A DNA stretch of 5,327 bases, from NCBI RefSeq assembly GCF_946885725.1, contig NZ_CAMPGZ010000244.1:1-5327 (forward strand), given 5' to 3'. The position numbers and the translations under genes were made by a program. Origin of the DNA: an uncultured Nocardioides sp. (lineage in GTDB: Bacteria > Actinomycetota > Actinomycetes > Propionibacteriales > Nocardioidaceae). The notes beneath the pieces were generated by a model that did no database searches, had not been told where the DNA came from, and saw only the letters and a list, made by a program, of their open reading frames with translations. Below are positions 1 to 5,191 of this stretch, in pieces. The number at the start of each line of letters is the position of its first letter. Within the stretch, counting starts at the first letter, position 1.

Positions 1-510
1 GACGGCCGCTGGGTGGTGACGCCGGTCGCGGTGTGCTCGGCCGACACGTCATGCGACAAGGCGCCGGCGATCCTCGTCGTGCGGGGCTTCCTGCCCGCCG
101 GCTCCGAGCTGCCGGCAGCTCCCGAAGGCCGGGTCGAGCTCACCGGCTGGCTGCAGCCCGCCGAGGGCGCCGGTCGCCCCGACGCCGACCCGAGCGACAA
201 GGTGCTGCCGGAGCTGCGAGTGGCCAGCGCCGTGCAGCACGTCGACACCGACCTCTACGGCGGCTACGTGATCAGCCGCGACGCCACTCCGGGCCTCGAG
301 CAGGTCACGCCCGCGGCGCTGCCGAAGCCCGACACGTTCACCTCGCTGCGCAACCTCTTCTACGCCGTCGAGTGGTGGGTGTTCGGCGGGTTCGCGGTGT
401 TCCTGTGGTGGCGCTGGGCGCGCGACGAGCTCGAACGCGTGGCGGCGGCCACACCCGAGAGCGACGACCCCGAGGACGCCAGGGCGCCTGAGATAGCGTC
501 GGCTCCGTGA
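1..510 (+). CDS. SURF1 family protein, C-terminal part (5' end outside window)
   Basis: The reading frame is open from base 1 and ends at TGA 508-510, giving 169 visible residues; the true start lies upstream. SURF1 proteins are membrane proteins that assist assembly of cytochrome c oxidase (haem-copper subunit I maturation). The visible part has the family layout: a strand-rich periplasmic region containing TPVAV, then VLVVRGF-type and VELTGWLQP-type strands, followed by a C-terminal membrane helix introduced by SLRNLFYAVEWW (about visible residues 115-138) and a charged cytoplasmic tail rich in D/E/A. The N-terminal helix expected in the family would be in the missing part. A CSADTSC cysteine pair near the visible start is unusual, and its role is unknown. 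The stop overlaps the GTG start of the next gene by 4 bases, so coupling is likely. The family call rests on motif recognition without an alignment. Confidence 0.85.
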   Translation, partial: DGRWVVTPVAVCSADTSCDKAPAILVVRGFLPAGSELPAAPEGRVELTGWLQPAEGAGRPDADPSDKVLPELRVASAVQHVDTDLYGGYVISRDATPGLEQVTPAALPKPDTFTSLRNLFYAVEWWVFGGFAVFLWWRWARDELERVAAATPESDDPEDARAPEIASAP

Positions 511-902
511 AGGCTGCCCTGCTCCGCTACCAGGTGATGGCGACGATCGTCGGCGTCCTGCTGGTCGTGCTCTGTCTGATCGGCGTCCCGCTGGCGAACT
601 TCGACGGCACCTCGATGTGGCATGTCTTCCCGAGCACGCCGGCGATCTGGCCCGAGGGCAGCGGCGCGCACCAGCTCGGTGAGGCGATCACGACGTACCT
701 CGGCATCGCGCACGGCTGGCTCTACATGATCTTCCTGGTGACGGCGTTCGTGCTGTCGCGCAAGGCCCGCTGGTCGGCCTCGTTCACGATCGTCACGCTG
801 GTCTGCGGCACGATCCCGCTGGTCAGCTTCTGGGCGGAGCGCCGCGCGACCCGCAACGTCAAGGCGCAGCTCGCCGCGCAACCCGTCCCCGCCGGGCGAT
901 GA
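507..902 (+). CDS. DUF3817 domain small membrane protein
   Basis: This 131-residue integral membrane protein starts at GTG 507, which overlaps the upstream TGA (GTGA). No strong Shine-Dalgarno sequence is visible, which is consistent with coupling to SURF1 translation. Three hydrophobic segments are evident at roughly residues 11-31, 66-84 and 92-109. The conserved core typical of DUF3817 is present: LGIAHGWLYMIFLVTAF, then LSRKARW, then LVCGTIPLVSFWAERRA near the C terminus. The length matches the usual family size. The molecular function of the family is not established. The conserved H69 and W71 and the ERRA motif at the membrane edge are visible, but no catalytic role can be assigned. The stop overlaps the next start as ATGA. 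The family assignment is confident; the function is unknown. Confidence 0.88.
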   Translation: MKAALLRYQVMATIVGVLLVVLCLIGVPLANFDGTSMWHVFPSTPAIWPEGSGAHQLGEAITTYLGIAHGWLYMIFLVTAFVLSRKARWSASFTIVTLVCGTIPLVSFWAERRATRNVKAQLAAQPVPAGR

Positions 903-1729
903 CCGGCCGGACCGCGTTCGTCCTCGGGGGTGGAGGGCTGCTCGGCGCGGTCGAGGTCGGGATGCTGCGGGCGCTGTTCGAGGCCGGGATCAAGCCCGAC
1001 CTGGTGCTCGGTACGTCGGTGGGCGCGCTCAACGGCGCGCTGGTCGCGTCCGACCCCGGTGACGGTGTGATCGACCGGCTCGTCGGGCTCTGGCACAGCG
1101 CGGTCGAGAACCGCGAGGTGTGGGGCGACGGCGCGGTCCGCCAGGTCACCCGCGCAGTGCGCACCGGCACGCACCTGCACTCGGCCAAGCCGCTGCGCGA
1201 GCGGCTGCACCAGGAGCTCGGCGACCGCACCTTCGAGGAGATGGCGATCGAGTTCCAGGTCTGCGCTGCCTCGATCGAGCGGGCGGCCGAGCACTGGTTC
1301 ACCACTGGCCGCGTCGTCGACGCGGTCGTCGCCAGCGCCGCCGTACCCGGTCTGCTGCGCCCGGCGCGCGTCGGCGACGAGCACTACCTCGACGGCGGCA
1401 TCGTGAACTCCATACCCGTCGGCCGGGCCGTCGAGCAGGGCGCCGACATGATCTTCGTGCTGCAGGTCGGCCGGGTCGACCGGCCGCTCACCGTGCCGCG
1501 CAAGCCGTGGGACGTGGCGCGGGTGTCGTTCGAGATCGCGCGACGGCACCGGTTCCACCGTGAGATGGCGGCGCTGCCCGAGCACGTCACCGCGCACGTG
1601 CTCCCGACAGGTGGCGCCGGGCCGAAGGACGACAGCCTGCTGTCCTACCGCGACTTCAAGGGCGTCGTACGACGGATCGACGCGGCGTACCGCGCCTCGG
1701 TGGCCTACCTCGACGGGGCCGGGCTGTGA
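899..1729 (+). CDS. Patatin-like phospholipase family protein
   Basis: This 276-residue predicted serine acyl hydrolase (patatin fold) starts at ATG 899, overlapping the DUF3817 stop by 4 bases. The catalytic elements are all present and in order. A glycine-rich oxyanion loop GGGGLLG spans residues 10-16, the nucleophile elbow GTSVG spans 38-42 with Ser40, and the DGG motif at 165-167 supplies the catalytic Asp165. ASAAVPGLL (145-153) matches the conserved segment before the DGG block. There is no signal peptide or obvious membrane helix, so the enzyme is probably cytoplasmic or peripheral to the membrane. Patatins cleave acyl esters from phospholipids or neutral lipids, but the substrate here cannot be read from sequence. 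The gene ends 7 bases before an acyltransferase gene, suggesting paired lipid deacylation and reacylation. The length and the intact dyad argue for an active enzyme. Confidence 0.93.
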   Translation: MTGRTAFVLGGGGLLGAVEVGMLRALFEAGIKPDLVLGTSVGALNGALVASDPGDGVIDRLVGLWHSAVENREVWGDGAVRQVTRAVRTGTHLHSAKPLRERLHQELGDRTFEEMAIEFQVCAASIERAAEHWFTTGRVVDAVVASAAVPGLLRPARVGDEHYLDGGIVNSIPVGRAVEQGADMIFVLQVGRVDRPLTVPRKPWDVARVSFEIARRHRFHREMAALPEHVTAHVLPTGGAGPKDDSLLSYRDFKGVVRRIDAAYRASVAYLDGAGL

Positions 1730-1736
1730 GCACGGG

Positions 1737-2789
1737 ATGACCGCGGCCGGGCTGTTCCGTCGGGTGGTGCTGGCGCCGCTGGTCATCCTGCTCACGATCG
1801 TGCTGCTCACCGCGATGCCGCTGTGGTTGCTGATCGCGGTGCTGCTGTCGCCGATCGTGCCCGGCCGGCTGCGGCCGCTGCGGCTGATGTCGATCGCGAT
1901 GCTGCACCTGGTGCTGGAGAGCATCCTGCTCGTCGAGCTGTTCGGCCTGTGGATCGCGTCGGGGTTCGGTGCGTTCATCCGGCGGCCGTTCTTCGAGCGG
2001 ATCCACTACGACCTGGTGCAGACCTACCTCGTGGTGTTCTTCCGCGAGGCGCGGCGGGTGCTGCGGCTGAAGATCGTCACCGAGGGCCCCGCGCCCGACG
2101 CCCACCCCGGCGAGCCGCTGCTGGTGTGCTGCCGGCACGCGGGGCCGGGCGACTCGTTCACGCTGATGTACGCACTGATGCACTGGTACGGCCGCGAGCC
2201 GCGCGTGGTCCTCAGGGACACGCTGCAGTGGGACCCGGCGATCGACGTGATCCTGAACCGGCTGCCGAGCCGGTTCGTCTCCCCCAAGGGGTCGCCCGGG
2301 TCGAGCCTCGAGGAGCAGGTCGGCGCGCTGGCGCGGAACCTCGACCACAACGACGCCTTCGTGATCTTCCCGGAGGGCGGCAACTTCACCCCGGAGCGGC
2401 GTCAGCGCGCGATCGACAAGCTGCGCCGGCTCGGCCTCGAGGCGATGGCCGCGCGCGCCGAGCGGATGGAGAACGTGCTGGCGCCGCGGCCCGGCGGCCT
2501 GCTCGCCGCCCTCGACGCGGCGCCGGAGGCCGACGTCGTCCTCGTCGCGCACACCGGGCTCGACCACATGCTCACGATCGCGGACGTGTGGCGCGAGATC
2601 CCGATGGACAAGCAGATCATCATGCGCTGGTGGCGGGTGCCGCGGGAGGAGATCCCGGCCGGCCGCGAGGAGCGCATCGACTGGCTGTTCTCCTGGTGGG
2701 AGCGGATCGACCGGTGGATAGACGAGCACCGCCCGGTCGACCTGCCTGCGTCGTACGGACGGAGGAAGGACGCCGGGCGGCGCTCGTGA
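1737..2789 (+). CDS. Membrane-anchored PlsC-like acyltransferase
   Basis: This 350-residue protein resembles 1-acylglycerol-3-phosphate acyltransferases. ATG 1737 is chosen because it lies 7 bases after the patatin stop and the frame upstream of it is low-quality shadow sequence inside the patatin gene. The N terminus has two hydrophobic stretches, about residues 10-41 and 50-80. The acyltransferase HX4D motif is HAGPGD (His134, Asp139), preceded by PLLVCCR in place of the usual NH-type lead-in. The second block is FPEGGNFTPERR from 211, corresponding to the FPEGTR block that binds the glycerol phosphate. It differs by having GGN in place of GTR, so the acceptor may not be lysophosphatidic acid. 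The Trp-rich C-terminal part (RWWRVPREEIP, then IDWLFSWWERIDRWID) is typical of actinobacterial members. It is probably co-expressed with the patatin. The family call is good; the specificity is unknown. Confidence 0.88.
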   Translation: MTAAGLFRRVVLAPLVILLTIVLLTAMPLWLLIAVLLSPIVPGRLRPLRLMSIAMLHLVLESILLVELFGLWIASGFGAFIRRPFFERIHYDLVQTYLVVFFREARRVLRLKIVTEGPAPDAHPGEPLLVCCRHAGPGDSFTLMYALMHWYGREPRVVLRDTLQWDPAIDVILNRLPSRFVSPKGSPGSSLEEQVGALARNLDHNDAFVIFPEGGNFTPERRQRAIDKLRRLGLEAMAARAERMENVLAPRPGGLLAALDAAPEADVVLVAHTGLDHMLTIADVWREIPMDKQIIMRWWRVPREEIPAGREERIDWLFSWWERIDRWIDEHRPVDLPASYGRRKDAGRRS

Positions 2790-2804
2790 GCCTCGTGCAG
2801 AGGC
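2790..2804. terminator. Small hairpin between convergent stop codons
   Basis: GCCTC (2790-2794) and GAGGC (2800-2804) form a perfect 5-bp stem with a 5-base GTGCA loop. It lies exactly between the acyltransferase stop (2787-2789) and the stop of the minus-strand gene (2811-2813). A flanking TGAGC and GCTCA pair could extend it imperfectly. There is no clean T tract on either side, only the T-rich TTGTTCTT at 2815-2822 after it on the plus strand. A bidirectional terminator role is inferred from position. Confidence 0.4.
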
Positions 2805-2810
2805 GGGTGC

Positions 2811-3407
2811 TCAGTTGTTCTTGACGTCGATCGTCTCGGCCGGGTCGTCCGGCGTGGTGGCCGCGTGCGGCTCGGCAGCCGCGTCGGCGGCCGCCACGTC
2901 AGGCGAGGCGCCGCCCTGGTCGTCGGCGCGGTGCGCGCCCGAGGCCGGCGTGGCCTGGGGTGCGGGCGCCGGCGTGTAGTTGGACTCCCACGTCGTGGAG
3001 GCCGGCCGGTCCGACATCTTCTTCGCCACGAACGCCACGACGCCGCCGAGGCCGAGCAGCAGCAGGAAGTTGCGGAATTTGTGGGTCTTCTTCGTCGGGG
3101 CCTCGACCTCGCCCTTCAGCGCGGCCACCGCGGCCTTGCTGCGCTTGCCGGCTTCCTCGCGGACCTCGGCGGTCGCCTCGTCGGCGGCCGCGAGTGCGGC
3201 GGTGAGGGCCGGGATCACCTCGGTCTGGATCTTCTCGCGCGCGTCGCTGACGGCCGGTCCTGCCTTCTCCCGCGCCTCGGCGATGACCGGGCCGGCCTTC
3301 TCCTTGGCGGTCTCCATCGCGTGCTCGACCTGCGGACCGACCTTCTCCGCGAGCTCCGTCGCGAGCTCGTTCGCGTGGTCAAGGAGTGTCTTGGACTTCT
3401 TCGGCAT
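2811..3407 (-). CDS. Hypothetical Ala/Lys/Glu-rich repeat protein with one membrane segment
   Basis: This 198-residue protein starts at ATG (complement of 3405-3407), beginning MPKKSKTLLDHANELA. A purine-rich GAGAGGGG (complement of 3418-3425) lies about 10 bases upstream as a ribosome binding site. The frame stays open farther upstream, but that extension would run through the divergent cyclophilin gene. Residues 1-100 are predicted almost wholly helical, with GP-headed units (GPQVEHAMETAKEKA, GPVIAEAREKA, GPAVSDAREKI) that look like 11-residue amphipathic repeats. A basic stretch, KKTHKFR (106-112), precedes one membrane segment at about 113-128. The tail is Pro/Ala/Asp-rich and disordered, ending VKNN. 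Its layout and its position beside a cyclophilin recall the DUF5324-type proteins found near the same genes in Streptomyces. That link is an inference from memory and not an alignment. The function is unknown. Confidence 0.82.
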   Translation of the reverse strand: MPKKSKTLLDHANELATELAEKVGPQVEHAMETAKEKAGPVIAEAREKAGPAVSDAREKIQTEVIPALTAALAAADEATAEVREEAGKRSKAAVAALKGEVEAPTKKTHKFRNFLLLLGLGGVVAFVAKKMSDRPASTTWESNYTPAPAPQATPASGAHRADDQGGASPDVAAADAAAEPHAATTPDDPAETIDVKNN

Positions 3408-3506
3408 GGCGCGTTGGCCCCTCTCGTGTCGCGAACGCGGTCCCTCCACAGTTCCCGTGGCGCTCCCGATCATGCCCGGTCGGGGAATCTGAGCAAACCC
3501 CACCAT

Positions 3507-3524
3507 CGGACTACACGGACTACA
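3507..3524. repeat. Two tandem copies of a 9-base word
   Basis: CGGACTACA occurs at 3507-3515 and again, perfectly and without a gap, at 3516-3524. The repeat sits in the divergent promoter region, 46 bases before the cyclophilin start. It could be an operator with two half-sites on the same face or a chance duplication. No binding protein is known from the sequence. Confidence 0.6.
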
Positions 3525-3555
3525 AGAGCCCGTGCCTCCTCCCTTGCCCTCGCGT

Positions 3556-3562
3556 GGGAGGA
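3556..3562 (+). promoter_or_regulatory. Ribosome binding site of the cyclophilin gene
   Basis: GGGAGGA is a strong Shine-Dalgarno match placed 7 bases before GTG 3570. It decides this start, since the frame is open much farther upstream but that extension would overlap the divergent gene. The resulting N terminus, VTETYATLKTNHGDI, fits the family. Confidence 0.85.
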
Positions 3563-3569
3563 TCGGACG

Positions 3570-4091
3570 GTGACCGAGACCTATGCCACGCTCAAGACCA
3601 ACCACGGCGACATCGTCGTGCACCTCTTCCCCCACCACGCGCCGAAGACGGTCGAGAACTTCGTCGGCCTCGCCGAGGGCACGCAGGAGTACGTCGACCC
3701 GGAGACGGGCCAGCGCACGACCGGCCGGTTCTACGACGGTCTCGGGTTCCACCGGATCATCCCGAACTTCATGATCCAGGGCGGCTGCCCGCTCGGCACC
3801 GGCACCGGCGGGCCGGGCTACACGTTCAAGGACGAGTTCCACCCCGAGCTGCAGTTCGACCGGCCGTACCTCCTCGCGATGGCCAACGCCGGCCCGGGCA
3901 CCAACGGCTCGCAGTTCTTCATCACCACCGTGCCGACCGACTGGCTGAACAACCGCCACACCATCTTCGGTGAGGTCGAGGACGAGGACAGCCGCCGCGT
4001 CGTCGACTCCATCAGCAGCGCCAAGACCGGCGCCGGCGACCGTCCCGTCGAGCCCGTGGTCATCGAGACCGTCTCGGTGGAGCGCCGCTGA
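3570..4091 (+). CDS. ppiA: Cyclophilin-type peptidyl-prolyl cis-trans isomerase
   Basis: This 173-residue single-domain cyclophilin starts at GTG with a strong ribosome binding site. It catalyses cis-trans isomerisation of X-Pro bonds during protein folding. There is no signal peptide, so it is cytoplasmic. The active-site residues of human cyclophilin A are conserved at the matching places. FHRIIPNFMIQGG (60-72) gives Arg62, Phe67, Met68 and Gln70; MANAGPGTNGSQFF (104-117) gives Ala105, Asn106 and Phe117; and WLNNRHTIFGEV (125-136) gives Trp125, Leu126 and His130. The segment EGTQEYVDPETGQRTTGRFYDG, shown here in positions 36-57, is typical of bacterial and actinobacterial cyclophilins. It overlaps the rhomboid gene by 4 bases, and this pairing is found near oriC in other actinobacteria. 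The symbol ppiA follows common actinobacterial use. The family call is near certain. Confidence 0.95.
   Translation: MTETYATLKTNHGDIVVHLFPHHAPKTVENFVGLAEGTQEYVDPETGQRTTGRFYDGLGFHRIIPNFMIQGGCPLGTGTGGPGYTFKDEFHPELQFDRPYLLAMANAGPGTNGSQFFITTVPTDWLNNRHTIFGEVEDEDSRRVVDSISSAKTGAGDRPVEPVVIETVSVERR
4076..4082 (+). promoter_or_regulatory. Candidate ribosome binding site for the rhomboid gene
   Basis: GGTGGAG lies within the last codons of the cyclophilin gene, 5 bases before CTG 4088. It is a partial Shine-Dalgarno match that supports the proposed non-standard start. Coupling to termination of the upstream gene may also supply ribosomes. Confidence 0.5.
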
Positions 4092-4984
4092 GCACACCCG
4101 AGCAGGCCGGGGCGGTCCCCGACCAGGCCCCGGTCTGCTACCGCCACCCGGACCGCGAGGCACACATCCGGTGCCAGCGGTGCGAGCGGCCGATCTGCCC
4201 GGACTGCATGCGCTCCGCAGCGGTCGGGTTCCAGTGCCCCTCCTGCGTCAGCGAGGGTGCGCGGTCGACACGCTCCGGCCGTACGGCGTACGGCGGGAAG
4301 CGCTCGACCAACCCCGCGCTGACGTCGTACGTCCTCATCGGGATCAACGTCCTGGTGTTCGTGCTGATCCAGGCCACCGGCCGCGGTGACAGTGAGTGGA
4401 TCTACCGGCTCGCGCTGCTGCCGGCGCGCGGCTTCGCGGTCGTCGACGGGCAGCCGATGGTGTTCGACGGTGTCGCCAACGGCGCCTGGTGGCAGCTGGT
4501 CACCTCGATGTTCACGCACGTCGAGATCTGGCACATCGGCTTCAACATGCTCGCGCTCTACGTGCTCGGCCCGCAGCTGGAGATGGTGCTCGGCCGCGCG
4601 CGCTTCCTGGCCATCTACCTGCTGTCCGGCCTCAGTGGCAGCGCGATGGTCTACTGGTTCACCGACCTCAGCACCCCGACCATCGGTGCGTCCGGCGCGA
4701 TCTTCGGCCTGATGGCCGCCCTGCTCGTCGTCGCCCACAAGGCCGGCGGCCAGTACCAGCAGGTCCTGGTGTGGATCGGTGTGAACTTCGTGATCACCGT
4801 GATGTTCCGGTCGTTCATCTCCTGGCAAGGCCACCTCGGCGGCTTCCTCGGCGGCCTGTTCCTCGCCGCGGCCTTCGTCTACGCCCCTCGCCAGCGCCGC
4901 GGCATGTGGCAGCTACTCGCCGCCGGGACCCTCCTGGTCTTCCTGCTCGTCGCCTTCGCCGGCCGCACGCTCGCGCTGGCCTGA
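4088..4984 (+). CDS. Rhomboid family intramembrane serine protease with N-terminal zinc finger; probable CTG start
   Basis: This 298-residue protein, with its start placed at CTG 4088, would cleave membrane-protein helices inside the bilayer. The N terminus carries eight regularly spaced metal ligands: C17-x2-H20, C29-x2-C32, C37-x2-C40 and C50-x2-C53. This is a B-box-like zinc-binding module known from actinobacterial rhomboids. The protease core follows, with the first helix at about residues 79-96, HIGFN with His149 and Asn153, the nucleophile motif GASGAIFG with Ser202, and the catalytic His249 in GHLGGFLGG. The first in-frame ATG (4208) would delete six of the eight ligands, and no ATG, GTG or TTG exists in frame between 4208 and the upstream stop at 3971-3973. 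The CTG overlaps the cyclophilin TGA as CTGA, and GGTGGAG lies 5 bases upstream. The protein then reads LSTPEQAGAVP, resembling the MSTP-type starts of relatives. An A-to-C sequence error is the alternative. Confidence 0.9.
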   Translation: MSTPEQAGAVPDQAPVCYRHPDREAHIRCQRCERPICPDCMRSAAVGFQCPSCVSEGARSTRSGRTAYGGKRSTNPALTSYVLIGINVLVFVLIQATGRGDSEWIYRLALLPARGFAVVDGQPMVFDGVANGAWWQLVTSMFTHVEIWHIGFNMLALYVLGPQLEMVLGRARFLAIYLLSGLSGSAMVYWFTDLSTPTIGASGAIFGLMAALLVVAHKAGGQYQQVLVWIGVNFVITVMFRSFISWQGHLGGFLGGLFLAAAFVYAPRQRRGMWQLLAAGTLLVFLLVAFAGRTLALA

Positions 4985-4989
4985 GGGCT

Positions 4990-5006
4990 GTCGGTTTACC
5001 ACCGGC
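4990..5006 (+). terminator. Weak hairpin after the rhomboid stop
   Basis: GTCGGT (4990-4995) can pair with ACCGGC (5001-5006), with one G-U wobble and a 5-base loop. It begins 5 bases after the rhomboid stop. No T tract follows, so intrinsic termination is doubtful, and the call rests on position and the short stem. Confidence 0.25.
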
Positions 5007-5037
5007 TGCTGGGATCCCGTCGCGACCGGGCCGAAAC

Positions 5038-5066
5038 TTCACGTGGTTGCTGCATGTTTCGCGTGG
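5038..5066 (+). repeat. Pair of TTCRCGTGG words 20 bases apart
   Basis: TTCACGTGG (5038-5046) and TTCGCGTGG (5058-5066) differ at one base, and their starts are exactly 20 bases apart, about two helical turns. The second is preceded by TGT, giving TGTTTCGCGTG. This resembles the left half and centre of the ParB site parS (TGTTTCACGTGAAACA). The right halves do not match. Binding by ParB is only a possibility. Confidence 0.35.
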
Positions 5067-5191
5067 GGTGTTCTGTGGATAGCCGGCTGGCCGGGTTGTC
5101 GGAGTACCAGCAGAAGGTGTTTCTCCGTCACTCCTGGGCCGGTGCATCGCCCGGGAACTGCTCGAACAAGCCCGGAGGTTCGTACGGCGGA

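Larger units (their letters stand above)
3408..3569. promoter_or_regulatory. Divergent intergenic region with promoters for both flanking genes
   Basis: These 162 bases separate the divergent starts at 3407 (minus) and 3570 (plus), so promoters for both directions are expected here. On the minus strand, TTGCTC and CATGAT about 16 bases apart (complement of roughly 3468-3495) are a weak -35/-10 candidate. On the plus strand, TACAAG (3521-3526) is a weak -10 candidate with no good -35. A tandem 9-base repeat lies at 3507-3524. No -10/-35 pair is convincing by eye. Confidence 0.5.
4985..5191. other. Non-coding stretch downstream of the rhomboid gene
   Basis: I see no gene here. The open frames starting at 5043 and 5054 have no recognisable domain and no ribosome binding site, and both run on into a repeat whose period is not a multiple of three. 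The stretch is less G/C-dominated and more G/T-rich around 5041-5082 than the flanking genes. It holds two adjacent 8-base palindromes (GGGATCCC 5011-5018, GTCGCGAC 5019-5026), a pair of TTCRCGTGG words and one DnaA-box-like word. In related genomes crgA usually follows the rhomboid gene; it is absent from this visible part. Confidence 0.5.

Noticed and set aside
722..1978. Long open frame on the minus strand opposite DUF3817, patatin and acyltransferase
   Set aside because: It is Arg/Asp/His-rich with no domain and is an antisense shadow of three well-supported genes in GC-rich DNA.
1656..2729. Long minus-strand open frame opposite the acyltransferase gene
   Set aside because: Its composition is low-complexity Arg/Gln/Pro/His, as expected for the antisense of a high-GC gene, and the plus strand has clear catalytic motifs.
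2865..3569. N-terminal extension of the cyclophilin frame back to 2865
   Set aside because: It would be antisense to the minus-strand gene and is Arg/Gly-rich shadow sequence. GTG 3570 has a strong ribosome binding site and gives a normal-length cyclophilin.
3408..4163. Upstream extension of the minus-strand hypothetical gene to about 4163
   Set aside because: The extension is antisense to the cyclophilin gene. The ATG at 3407 has a good ribosome binding site, and protein-like composition begins there.
4208..4984. Rhomboid gene starting at ATG 4208
   Set aside because: This start would remove six of eight regularly spaced zinc ligands and leave a 117-base gap that is clearly protein-coding in the same frame.
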